A stretch of DNA of 8,953 nucleotides from Holophagae bacterium (GCA_030609785.1 JAUWTC010000071.1:1-8953), one strand, 5' to 3'. Positions 1 through 6,269 are shown, numbered from the stretch's first letter. Program-made: numbers and translations. Notes: a model not told the origin generated them from the sequence alone.

Positions 1-449
1 ACACTGCTCGCGCCGTGATGGATCGGGCCGATGTCCTGGGCGTCGAACTGCTGCTGCCCACCGACGTCGTCGCCGCCGATACCATCAGCGGAGCGAGCCG
101 TATCGAAGTGGTTGCGGCCGAGGCGGTGCCCTCCGACCTGCTGATCGTCGACCTCGGTCCCGAAAGCCGAATGCGCTACACCGAGGCCCTTGCGGACGCA
201 CAGACCGTCTTCTGGAATGGCCCCATGGGGGTATTCGAAGTCGACGATTTCGCGACCGGCACCCTGGCCGTCGCCCATGCGATGGCCGAATGTCCAGGCT
301 TCACCGTTGTCGGCGGCGGGGAATCGGTCATGGCCGTGAAAAAAGCCGGCGTCGAAGACCGCATGTCCCACATCTCCACCGGTGGGGGAGCATCCCTGCA
401 ATACATCACCGGCGAGCCTCTGCCCGCCCTGACTGCCCTGGAGGAATGA
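1..449 (+). CDS. pgk: Phosphoglycerate kinase, C-terminal part (5' end outside the window)
   Basis: Cytoplasmic glycolytic enzyme that interconverts 1,3-bisphosphoglycerate plus ADP and 3-phosphoglycerate plus ATP. Only about the last 148 codons are present; the frame is open from base 3, so the start lies left of the window. Family motifs of the nucleotide-binding C-terminal lobe are clear: WNGPMGVFE (about 216-242), GGGESVMAV (about 312-338), and HISTGGGASLQYITGEPLP near the end. One oddity is GGGES: the family normally has GGGD followed by S or T, so Asp is replaced by Glu (codon GAA at 321-323) next to the Mg-nucleotide site. The TGA stop at 447-449 is 4 bases before tpiA, and the tpiA ribosome binding site lies inside the end of this gene. 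The two are surely co-transcribed. Confidence 0.97.
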   Translation, partial: TARAVMDRADVLGVELLLPTDVVAADTISGASRIEVVAAEAVPSDLLIVDLGPESRMRYTEALADAQTVFWNGPMGVFEVDDFATGTLAVAHAMAECPGFTVVGGGESVMAVKKAGVEDRMSHISTGGGASLQYITGEPLPALTALEE

Positions 450-453
450 CCCG

Positions 454-1215
454 ATGACCCAACGACGACCCCTGATCGCGGGCAACTGGAAGATGCATCA
501 GAATGTGGCAGCGACCTCAGGCTTGATCGAGGGCCTGTTGGCCGAGGATCTCGGCGGCGACGTCGATGCCGTCGTCTGTCCGCCCTTCACCTCCCTGCCA
601 CACGCCGCGATGCTTTTGACCGGATCGAACATCGGTCTCGGCGCACAGAACTGCCATTGGGAGAACTCCGGAGCCTTCACCGCCGAGGTGGCGCCTGCCA
701 TGCTGGTTGAACTGGGCGTCGAGTGGGTGATCGTCGGGCACTCCGAGCGCCGCACCCTGTTCGGCGAAAGCGACATCACCACCGCCCGTCGGGCCAAGGC
801 GGCCCAGGAAGCGGGTCTTACGGTCATCTACTGTGTTGGGGAAACCCTGGAGCAACGTGAGGCTGAGCAGATGCTCTCAATCCTGGAGGCTCAGACCGCC
901 GGCATGGCTGATCTTGACCCCACCAAACTGGTCGTCGCCTACGAGCCCGTCTGGGCCATCGGCACCGGGCGGACTGCCACCGCCGACCAGGCCCAGGAGG
1001 CTCACGCCTTCTTGCGCCGCCGGCTCGAGGGCTTCTTTTCATCAGACGCCGGGGCCCTGCGAATCCTCTACGGAGGGTCAATGAAACCCGGCAACGCCGC
1101 CGAACTGGTCGGCATGCCGGACGTCGACGGGGGCTTGATCGGCGGGGCCAGCCTTGACGTCGGCTCGTTTTCGGCTATTATTCGCGCTTCGGCCGACTGT
1201 GCCGGTGGAGATTAA
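454..1215 (+). CDS. tpiA: Triosephosphate isomerase
   Basis: Interconverts dihydroxyacetone phosphate and glyceraldehyde 3-phosphate in glycolysis and gluconeogenesis, as a cytoplasmic TIM barrel that is normally dimeric. The 253 residues match the family length. All catalytic parts are visible: AGNWKMH with Asn11 and Lys13, VGHSERR with the electrophile His96, and AYEPVWAIGTG with the catalytic base Glu164 followed by flexible loop 6 (about 168-176). The phosphate-binding YGGSM and GLIGGASL segments lie near the C-terminus. The ATG at 454 is preceded by GGAGGA (440-445) at 8 bases spacing and is the only sensible start. The gene sits 4 bases after pgk and 2 bases before secG, a common bacterial glycolysis-secG order, so one polycistronic message is expected. 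Confidence 0.98.
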   Translation: MTQRRPLIAGNWKMHQNVAATSGLIEGLLAEDLGGDVDAVVCPPFTSLPHAAMLLTGSNIGLGAQNCHWENSGAFTAEVAPAMLVELGVEWVIVGHSERRTLFGESDITTARRAKAAQEAGLTVIYCVGETLEQREAEQMLSILEAQTAGMADLDPTKLVVAYEPVWAIGTGRTATADQAQEAHAFLRRRLEGFFSSDAGALRILYGGSMKPGNAAELVGMPDVDGGLIGGASLDVGSFSAIIRASADCAGGD

Positions 1216-1217
1216 TC

Positions 1218-1640
1218 GTGGGAATTATCTTAGTCATCATCTACATTCTGGTGTGCCTGTTCCTGGTCATGGTTGTCCTTTTGCAGCAGGGCAAAGGCGC
1301 CGATCTGGCCGGAGCCTTCGGCGGCGGCGGCTCGCAAGCGAGCTTCGGCCCGCGGAGCGCATCCAACATCATGCACCGAATGACGACCATTTCTTTTGTA
1401 CTGTTCGTCGTCCTCTCGATGACTTTGGCCATCCTCTCGGGCAAGGCCCGAAAATCAGTGATGGAAAATGTCCAGGAGGCGGCGCCCATCGCAGCGGTTG
1501 AGGTTGAGACCGGCGGCTCCGACGGATCGGTGATGGACAGCCCTGCAGATGCACCCGCGGACGATCTCACCGTTGTGCCTGAGGCAGCGGATACCGGCGA
1601 CGCCGAGGGCGCACCGGAAAATCCCGCCGATCAGGGTTGA
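1218..1640 (+). CDS. secG: SecG, protein translocase subunit, with acidic C-terminal tail
   Basis: Small inner-membrane subunit of the SecYEG channel, which assists SecA-driven export. The first 75 or so residues show the family plan: hydrophobic helix 1 (about 2-22), the conserved loop LLQQGKGADLAGAFGGGGSQ with its Gly-rich tract, a connecting NIMHRMTT segment, and hydrophobic helix 2 (about 55-74). The remaining 65 residues are an Ala/Asp/Glu/Pro-rich, probably disordered tail that is longer than in many SecG proteins. The GTG start at 1218 follows GGAG (1207-1210) and is just after the tpiA stop; it begins directly with the first membrane helix, as expected. The tRNA-Leu gene starts 35 bases downstream, an arrangement also known from secG-leuU in Escherichia coli. 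Confidence 0.95.
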   Translation: MGIILVIIYILVCLFLVMVVLLQQGKGADLAGAFGGGGSQASFGPRSASNIMHRMTTISFVLFVVLSMTLAILSGKARKSVMENVQEAAPIAAVEVETGGSDGSVMDSPADAPADDLTVVPEAADTGDAEGAPENPADQG

Positions 1641-1675
1641 ACGGCTGAGCGTTGGTATATAGAAGTGAATATTAT

Positions 1676-1760
1676 GCCGAAGTGGCGGAATTGGTAGACG
1701 CGCACGGTTGAGGGCCGTGTGGAGCGATCCGTGCCGGTTCGAGTCCGGCCTTCGGCACCA
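1676..1760 (+). tRNA. tRNA-Leu, anticodon GAG
   Basis: Cloverleaf read by eye. The acceptor arm is GCCGAAG (1676-1682) pairing with CTTCGGC (1750-1756), followed by encoded A and CCA (1757-1760). The D arm has GCG/CGC with a GGTAGA loop. The anticodon stem is CACGG/CCGTG (1703-1707 and 1715-1719) with loop TTGAGGG, giving anticodon GAG at 1710-1712, which reads CUC and CUU. A long variable arm containing GGA and TCC marks class II (Leu). The T arm is GCCGG-TTCGAGT-CCGGC. It probably matures from the secG message. A private promoter in the 35-base gap is possible (TTGAAC at 1637-1642 and TATAGA at 1658-1663, but only 15 bases apart), and I do not rely on it. Confidence 0.97.
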
Positions 1761-1770
1761 TACAAAATCA

Positions 1771-1800
1771 AAAAGCGCCGGGATATCCCGGCGCTATTTT
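1771..1800. terminator. Strong intrinsic terminator, probably bidirectional
   Basis: A perfect 22-base palindrome (1774-1795, arms AGCGCCGGGAT and ATCCCGGCGCT) is followed on the plus strand by ATTTT and preceded by AAAATCAAAA, so the minus-strand transcript also ends in a U-rich run. It lies 13 bases after the tRNA and about 90 bases past the dinB stop, between convergent transcription units, and can end both. Confidence 0.9.
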
Positions 1801-1885
1801 AAAACACCATGAACAGTGCGGCTACGTAGAGACCGAGATTCGTCGCCGCTATTGGATGACGGGAAAGGCAGGATCTTCGGCCCTC

Positions 1886-3025
1886 CTACGACCCCTGATC
1901 CTCGCCCCCGTACTCTGCGATGGGCTCGGCCGCGCTGGGGAGGTCCTCATCGAACTCTGCCGTGCGATCGAAGAGGGTCAGCTGTTTCAGATTGGAAGGG
2001 ACCAGGCCTTCGGCACTGAGACCGAGCAGGCGCACCGAGTGCTTGGCCGCCTCGGTTCGGCGCAGGAGGTCTTTGGCGCAGTTCTCGATGCGTTCCGCCG
2101 AGGTCGTGGGGCCGTCGAAACTGTGGGCACGGGTGATTGTCTTGAAATCGGGATACCGGACCTTGACGGTGATCGTGCAAGCCGCGATTTTTCGTTTCTC
2201 GAGCCCCGCCACGATTTCAGCGGTCATTTTCCGCAGAATCTGATCCATCTCCTCGATGTCCCGCACGTTGTGGCGGAAGGTACGCTCGGTGCCGATGCTC
2301 TTGCGTTTCCTGTCGGTCTTGACCTCACGTTCGTCGAGGCCGTTGGCGTACTCCCACAGGGTGCGCCCCCAGTGACCGAAGCGAAAGAGCAGGAGATCCA
2401 GCGGTGTGGAGGCGAGTTCGGCCACCGTCGTGATGCCCATCTCGCCCAGCTTGCGTGCCGAGGCCGGGCCGACGCCATGGATTCGCCGGACCGGCAGCGG
2501 CGCGAGAAATTCGACCACCTGGTGGGGCCTCACCACGGTCAGGCCGTCGGGCTTGTCCTGATCAGAGGCGATCTTGGCCACCAGCTTGTTGGGGGCCACG
2601 CCGACGCTCACCGTAAGACCGCGTTCCTCGCGGACGCAACGGCGGATCGTCTCGGCGATGGCGGTGGCGGAACCGTAGGAACCCAGGTGCTCACTGACAT
2701 CGAGGTATGCCTCGTCGATCGAGAGGGGCTGGATCAGGGGCGTGAACTGACGGTAGATATCGAAGATCTTTTCTGATTCTGACCGGTAGCGGCCGAAGTC
2801 CGAACGCAAGAAGATCAGCTCTGGGCACAGGCGTTGGGCCTGGGCCGAGGGCATGGCTGAGTGCACGCCGAAGGCGCGCGCCTCGTAGGAGGCGGCGGCC
2901 ACCACCCCACGCCCCGATGGATCGCCGCCCACCACCACGGGCTTGCCGCGCAGGGCAGGGTCGTCGCGCACATGCACCGCGACGAAAAAACAATCCATGT
3001 CGCAGTGCAGGATGCGCCGTAGCAT
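1886..3025 (-). CDS. dinB: DNA polymerase IV (Y-family translesion polymerase)
   Basis: Error-prone, lesion-bypassing polymerase of the DinB branch, 379 residues. The palm has the metal-binding DMD at residues 9-11 and SIDEAYLDVS with Asp104 and Glu105, so all three carboxylates are present. The fingers carry SYEARAFGV. A helix-hairpin-helix thumb segment, IHGVGPASARKLGEMGI, follows at about 168-184, then the little finger with RKSIGTERTF. The C-terminal QLTLF (residues 348-352) is a textbook beta-clamp binding peptide, followed by a 27-residue acidic tail. Nothing looks broken. The ATG at 3025 has only a weak ribosome binding site. It lies 9 bases after the stop of the upstream membrane-protein gene, so co-transcription or coupled translation is likely. 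I see no obvious LexA box of the E. coli or Bacillus type just upstream. Confidence 0.96.
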   Translation of the reverse strand: MLRRILHCDMDCFFVAVHVRDDPALRGKPVVVGGDPSGRGVVAAASYEARAFGVHSAMPSAQAQRLCPELIFLRSDFGRYRSESEKIFDIYRQFTPLIQPLSIDEAYLDVSEHLGSYGSATAIAETIRRCVREERGLTVSVGVAPNKLVAKIASDQDKPDGLTVVRPHQVVEFLAPLPVRRIHGVGPASARKLGEMGITTVAELASTPLDLLLFRFGHWGRTLWEYANGLDEREVKTDRKRKSIGTERTFRHNVRDIEEMDQILRKMTAEIVAGLEKRKIAACTITVKVRYPDFKTITRAHSFDGPTTSAERIENCAKDLLRRTEAAKHSVRLLGLSAEGLVPSNLKQLTLFDRTAEFDEDLPSAAEPIAEYGGEDQGS

Positions 3026-3034
3026 AGAAGTAGT

Positions 3035-4591
3035 TTACGCTGGATTTATCCCTTGGCCTTTTTTGGCCTTCAACGCCCATGCGGCCTCAACCGCAACCAT
3101 CAGCAGACACAAGACGAAGAGCCTGATGCTCCCGAAATACCCTTGAAGATGCCGGGCGGCGTCGGCTCCGGCATGGATGAAGAGGTACGATCCAGCGAGA
3201 AACACGCTGAGATAGAGAAGGTAGAGGAAAGACCGCATGTCATTGCGATAGCGCTGGGCGAAGGCTATCGCTGGAAAACAGAGCATTTGCCAGTAGTAGG
3301 TGTTTGTGACGAAAACGACGAAGACACAAAATGCCCCCATCGAAAACGCAAAGACGTCATCGTCATGGCGGGTCGTGACGGCCAGCAAGAGAAACACAAG
3401 GAGCGCCCTCGCCACGACAAACGACGGGTGGCGCCTCTTTTCTCTCGCATCACGAAGGCTTGCAGCGTGGACCTCCGGCACCCAGTCAAACAGGGCGTTC
3501 TTCCAGTCGTTGGAAAACTGGAGCCACACGTCGTTGAACGAGTGATTGTCGTTGTAGTGTCCTTCACTCAAGTTGGCCGCTATTCGTTGCCCATAGTCCG
3601 TCCAAATCTCGAGCCCCCCGAAGGTTACCGAGGACAGGACAACGATCAATATCAGAGCCACAACCGACGACAGCACGAAGGCCGCATGGTCTCTCACGAT
3701 CTTTCGGGCCTTCCAGGCAGCCCACAGGAACCTGAAACCCAACGCAACGGCAAAGAGCGCGCAGAACGGCTTGCTCGCAATCGCCCATGCCAGGAATGCC
3801 CCGGATGTCTTGTACCGTTTGAGCTTCAAGAAACTCATAGCCATTCCCAGCGCAAAGAGCCAATCCAACCGGAGAATGCTCCCCCCAAGAAAGAGATAAC
3901 CACGCGGCGTCAGCATGGCGACAATCAGTCCGATGCACATTCCCCGATAACCGAAGGCCCTCCAGACAGCACCGAACATCACCAACAACAGAATCGAGTC
4001 CAGGACTGAGATTGCAGTCAGCACCTTCGGTCCGGCCGAAAAAGGCCCCGTGAAGATCCGGGCAGCCATGGCCCATGCAGGAGAACCGGTATTTCCGTGG
4101 TCCTGCAGGATATCGGCCATCGGCAACTGATAATTGGAGCTCAAGAGCTGGACATCCCTGTCGAACTCCGCCCACCGCTCCTGTGTGAACCGGGACTTGA
4201 TGGCCTCTCGCTGATCGAAATAGAGGATGGCCGTGTTCATGTCGAACGTCATGAGATCTCGGACCTCGGTGTCGACAATGGCTCCGGGATACCGGTCGTT
4301 GATGGCAGTCAAGGTGGCAACATAGAGACCGTCATATCCAACTTCGGGCAGGTACTTTGACCCCAGGAAAAAGTGGAAGTGTTCCCATGGGTTGACGAAA
4401 CCACCGTCGGACCGGAATTGACCGAAGTTGAAATACCCGGCGACGGAGGCGAGAGCCAAAATGGTGAACGATGTCGTGAACCACCGCCGGTATCGAGGCC
4501 CCGACCGCTCAAAAAGATATGAGGCCAGAAGCAAGGCGGAGAACGCCACCAAGAGGAGCATTCTCAGAAGGGTGACTGAAGAGGGAATCAC
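3035..4591 (-). CDS. Polytopic membrane protein, GT-C glycosyltransferase-like, function unknown
   Basis: A 518-residue inner-membrane protein with about 11-12 hydrophobic segments (roughly 7-26, 38-54, 190-210, 216-230, 239-256, 263-290, 303-322, 391-406, 412-429, 432-446, 453-472, 488-507). Between segments 2 and 3 lies a large hydrophilic loop (about 55-188), probably extracytoplasmic, with a WEHFHFFLGSKYLPEVGYD motif. This layout resembles GT-C enzymes, which use polyprenyl-phosphate sugars, but I cannot assign a donor, an acceptor or a catalytic Asp. The GTG start at 4591 overlaps the toxin stop (GTGA) and has GAGGA (4601-4605) 9 bases upstream. An ATG 10 codons later is the alternative. 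Stretches of the gene are visibly less GC-rich than dinB (for example 3301-3360), which hints at separate acquisition. dinB follows 9 bases downstream. Confidence 0.8.
   Translation of the reverse strand: MIPSSVTLLRMLLLVAFSALLLASYLFERSGPRYRRWFTTSFTILALASVAGYFNFGQFRSDGGFVNPWEHFHFFLGSKYLPEVGYDGLYVATLTAINDRYPGAIVDTEVRDLMTFDMNTAILYFDQREAIKSRFTQERWAEFDRDVQLLSSNYQLPMADILQDHGNTGSPAWAMAARIFTGPFSAGPKVLTAISVLDSILLLVMFGAVWRAFGYRGMCIGLIVAMLTPRGYLFLGGSILRLDWLFALGMAMSFLKLKRYKTSGAFLAWAIASKPFCALFAVALGFRFLWAAWKARKIVRDHAAFVLSSVVALILIVVLSSVTFGGLEIWTDYGQRIAANLSEGHYNDNHSFNDVWLQFSNDWKNALFDWVPEVHAASLRDAREKRRHPSFVVARALLVFLLLAVTTRHDDDVFAFSMGAFCVFVVFVTNTYYWQMLCFPAIAFAQRYRNDMRSFLYLLYLSVFLAGSYLFIHAGADAARHLQGYFGSIRLFVLCLLMVAVEAAWALKAKKGQGINPA
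3045..3073 (-). promoter_or_regulatory. Possible internal promoter for dinB
   Basis: On the minus strand TTGAAG (3068-3073) and GATAAA (3045-3050) are separated by exactly 17 bases and match 4 of 6 bases of each sigma70 box. Transcription would begin about a dozen bases before the dinB ATG. The spacer holds two direct copies of the octamer AAGGCCAA, 10 bases apart (plus strand 3053-3060 and 3063-3070). The stretch also encodes the Lys-rich C-terminus of the membrane protein, so the match may be chance. Confidence 0.3.
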
Positions 4592-4881
4592 GGGGTGACT
4601 TCCTCGGGGAACAGCCTGTGACCTTCAAACACTGTCAGGATCTCAATCCCATCGTCACACACGCGGTAGACGATTCGATACGTTCGCAGCAGGACCTCTC
4701 GGAGTTCGGCCCGCGAGTACTCCGGAACGACACGACCGGCATTCGGAAACTCTGCGGCATGTCGTGCCTTTTGTCGAAGACGCTCGACCCATCTTCGTGC
4801 CGCAGTGGGGTTGTCTTTGGCGATGTAGCGGCCGATCTCCAGCAGATCCTGTTGTGCCTGCCGTGACCAACGCAGCCTCAT
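4588..4881 (-). CDS. RelE/ParE-superfamily toxin of a type II toxin-antitoxin pair
   Basis: A 97-residue basic protein. Its N-terminus, a WSRQAQQDLLEIGRYIAKDN stretch (residues 5-24), is typical of ParE-type toxins, followed by a helix rich in Arg (about 26-43) and FPNAGR. The core pattern LREVLLRTYRIVYRVCDDGI and a final beta strand leading to EGHRLFP also fit. Family members either poison DNA gyrase (ParE branch) or cut mRNA on the ribosome (RelE branch). The sequence looks closer to ParE, so DNA damage may be the downstream effect, but the target cannot be fixed from sequence alone. The ATG at 4881 overlaps the antitoxin stop (ATGA) with GGAG 5 bases upstream, which is typical coupling. 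The stop overlaps the GTG of the membrane-protein gene. Confidence 0.9.
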   Translation of the reverse strand: MRLRWSRQAQQDLLEIGRYIAKDNPTAARRWVERLRQKARHAAEFPNAGRVVPEYSRAELREVLLRTYRIVYRVCDDGIEILTVFEGHRLFPEEVTP

Positions 4882-5171
4882 TCCGTCTCCAGAGGCCCAA
4901 ACTCGTCATCGAGGTGTGTGCCCAGTTCCTCGTCGCTGACGACTCGTCCGGCCTCCACGTCAGCCATCCCGTGGGCCACTGCCTCGAGAAATGCCTGCCG
5001 CTCCCTCATGATGTCGAACTCTGCGGGTGACATGACCACACAGGCGGGCCGCCCGTTCTGCGTAATCACCAGCTGGTTCCCTCGAGTGCGAAGATCCTCG
5101 ATAATGCTTGCGGCTTGAGCCTTGAACTGACCCAGTGGAATGATGTCTTTGGAAACGCTCAGCGGTTTCAT
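4878..5171 (-). CDS. Phd/YefM-family antitoxin
   Basis: A 97-residue antitoxin and probable autorepressor. The N-terminal half (IPLGQFKAQAASIIEDLR, then LVITQNGRPACVVMSP, about residues 11-50) is the Phd/YefM DNA-binding fold. The C-terminal half (about 58-92, acidic, with FLEAVAHGMADVEAGRVVSD) is the expected toxin-binding helix. The frame stays open upstream to about 5423, but the ATG at 5171 is the right start. It has GAGGTG 5 bases upstream (plus strand 5177-5182), gives the normal family length, and leaves a good promoter just upstream. The order antitoxin then toxin, with a 4-base overlap, is standard for this class. Confidence 0.93.
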   Translation of the reverse strand: MKPLSVSKDIIPLGQFKAQAASIIEDLRTRGNQLVITQNGRPACVVMSPAEFDIMRERQAFLEAVAHGMADVEAGRVVSDEELGTHLDDEFGPLETE

Positions 5172-5194
5172 GGTGTCACCTCGTTGTAAACGGT

Positions 5195-5226
5195 CCTTTT
5201 TCAGTCTGAATATAGACCTTTTCAGT
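5195..5226 (-). promoter_or_regulatory. Probable antitoxin operator: direct repeats around the -10 box
   Basis: On the minus strand ACTGAAAAGG (5217-5226) and ACTGAAAAAGG (5195-5205) recur with a 21-base period, about two helical turns, bracketing the -10 box. An inverted CTGAA/TTCAG pair overlaps the first copy. Phd/YefM antitoxins bind such repeated sites to repress their own operon, so this is the likely autoregulatory operator. Confidence 0.5.
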
Positions 5227-5237
5227 GTCAGCGTCAA
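5209..5237 (-). promoter_or_regulatory. Sigma70-like promoter of the toxin-antitoxin operon
   Basis: On the minus strand a TTGACG box (5232-5237) and a TATATT box (5209-5214) are separated by exactly 17 bases, with 5 of 6 matches to each consensus box. Transcription would start near 5202, leaving a leader of about 30 bases that carries the antitoxin ribosome binding site. No better promoter is visible for the genes down to dinB. Confidence 0.7.
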
Positions 5238-5280
5238 ACGAAACCCCCCAAGCCACGCGGCTTCCTCTCTCCAACAGGGA

Positions 5281-5376
5281 GTGCCGTACACAGCTTCTTC
5301 CCTCCGGCAGTCCTCCCGATTTCGGGGTCGTCGCGGGAAAGGCTGTGTGGGGCACGCCCCGTCGGGAAAGGCGCTC
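5281..5376 (-). repeat. Dispersed hairpin element, copy 1
   Basis: An imperfect inverted repeat runs from about 5281-5302 to 5335-5355. Outer arms GTGCCGTACACAGC and GCTGTGTGGGGCAC pair at 12 of 14 positions, and the pairing continues into TTCCC/GGGAA. Within the loop CCCGA/TCGGG (from 5315) forms a small inner hairpin. The element continues with GCCCCGTCGGGAAAGGCGCT to 5376. The same plan, size and several sequence blocks recur at 8196-8291. It lies 92 bases downstream of coaE on the minus strand. Confidence 0.6.
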
Positions 5377-5450
5377 CGGGTTTCCGGAGTCGCGGAAGAC
5401 AGGCACCGTCGGAAAGGGGGCACTCCTGGTTTTCGGCGTCACGCCAGGCT
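5377..5450. repeat. Degenerate repeat tract adjoining hairpin copy 1
   Basis: A partial reiteration of the preceding element. GGCACCGTCGGAAAGGGGGC (5402-5421) resembles the extension at 5351-5376. CTCCGGGTTTCCGGAG (5374-5389) is a perfect 6-base-pair hairpin whose position matches the CCCGATTTCGGG hairpin of the previous unit, and CCTGGTTTTCGG (5425-5436) is a weaker third version. No start-stop unit here looks coding. Confidence 0.45.
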
Positions 5451-5467
5451 CTCGCCAAGGACCCCGG

Positions 5468-6088
5468 CTACTCGCTAACTGCTGTTCGCTGACACCTCTC
5501 CACCACCTCGGCCCAGGCCCGCTCCAGTTCGCGCTCGAGCTGTTCGGGGGTGCCGCTGTTGTCGACGACGACGTCGGCCAGGGCGATCTTTTTGTCAATC
5601 GGCGCCTGGGCGCCGAGTAGGGCCCGGGCTCGCAAAGGACCAATACCCCTTTTGAAAGCTCGTTCGAGCTGCTGCTCAGGGGTACACGAGACGACCATCA
5701 GCAGATCGTAGGTCCTCCACGAGCCGGTTTCGACCAGCAGAGCGGCCTCGACGACAGCAATAGGCTGCTCGATGGCGTCGAGCCATCGGCCGATCTCGTC
5801 GCGGACCACTGGGTGGATCGCCCGGTTGAGGCTCTCGAGGGCCTCGGCGTCGCCCAGGACCCGCGCCCCAAGGGTCTTGCGATCGACCGACTGATCGGGC
5901 TTGAGCACACCGTCCCCGAAGAGATCTGCCACCAGAGCGACGCCCTCCCCCCCGGGTTCATAGAGATTGTGCACAACGGAATCGGCATCAAGGACGGGCA
6001 CACCGCGCTGCCTCAACAGATCAGCGACGGTGGATTTGCCCGAAGCCAGGCCTCCGGTCAGGCCTACGGAACACGGTCGTTCAGACAT
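5468..6088 (-). CDS. coaE: Dephospho-CoA kinase
   Basis: Performs the last step of coenzyme A synthesis: ATP-dependent phosphorylation of the ribose 3'-OH of dephospho-CoA, in the cytoplasm. The 206 residues fit the family. The Walker A loop GGLASGKST lies at residues 12-20 (usually GGIGSGKS). DADSVVHNLYEPG at 34-46 is the family's DAD motif, followed by IHPVVRDEI, the EAALLVETGSW lid region (more often IPLLFE), and the C-terminal LADVVVDNSG pattern. The ATG at 6088 is chosen over an upstream TTG at 6112 because GAGGA lies 10 bases before it (plus strand 6099-6103) and the family motif begins soon after. It stands alone between two repeat-bearing gaps, 261 bases after folD and about 296 bases before the antitoxin gene. 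Confidence 0.95.
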   Translation of the reverse strand: MSERPCSVGLTGGLASGKSTVADLLRQRGVPVLDADSVVHNLYEPGGEGVALVADLFGDGVLKPDQSVDRKTLGARVLGDAEALESLNRAIHPVVRDEIGRWLDAIEQPIAVVEAALLVETGSWRTYDLLMVVSCTPEQQLERAFKRGIGPLRARALLGAQAPIDKKIALADVVVDNSGTPEQLERELERAWAEVVERCQRTAVSE

Positions 6089-6128
6089 GCGCAACGGGTC
6101 CTCGGCCCGCAACGAAGATTCGAAGCAA

Positions 6129-6156
6129 GGGATCAGGGATCAGGGAACAGGGGTCA
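6129..6156. repeat. Four tandem heptamers (GGGATCA type)
   Basis: GGGATCA, GGGATCA, GGGAACA and GGGGTCA follow one another without gaps in the folD-coaE gap, 41 bases upstream of the coaE ATG. Such short intergenic tandem repeats vary easily by slippage. No function is apparent. Confidence 0.85.
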
Positions 6157-6178
6157 GGAAAAAGGCCTGTCCAGCTGC

Positions 6179-6238
6179 GAGCTAAAAGCTCCGCTGCCTG
6201 CAATGGCCGAGCGTCACGATGCGGGGCAGGAGCCCCGC
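6179..6238. repeat. Two small perfect hairpins between folD and coaE
   Basis: GAGCT-AAA-AGCTC (6179-6191) and GCGGGGC-AGGA-GCCCCGC (6221-6238) are both perfect stems. Neither is followed by a U run in either direction, so they do not look like intrinsic terminators. The second resembles GC-rich palindromic repeats found between genes in many environmental bacteria. Confidence 0.6.
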
Positions 6239-6269
6239 GCTCCAAAATGTAGTCCCAGCAGTTCATCTG

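Noticed and set aside
1856..2776. A 306-codon plus-strand open frame
   Set aside because: It is antisense to dinB, whose motifs are complete on the minus strand.
3053..4009. A 318-codon plus-strand open frame
   Set aside because: It is antisense to the membrane-protein gene; its product is hydrophilic and Gln/Glu/Arg-rich, as expected from the reverse of a membrane protein, and no ribosome binding site was evident.
5172..5423. N-terminal extension of the antitoxin gene by 84 codons
   Set aside because: The extension covers the promoter, the repeats and part of the hairpin element, and has no family similarity. The ATG at 5171 has a strong ribosome binding site.
6129..6156. Possible CRISPR array
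   Set aside because: The repeats are 7 bases, contiguous and without spacers. No repeat-spacer pattern or cas gene is present in the window.
6221..6238. Terminator for folD or coaE
   Set aside because: The stem is perfect, but no U-rich run follows on either strand and it lies mid-gap, so it was listed only as a hairpin.
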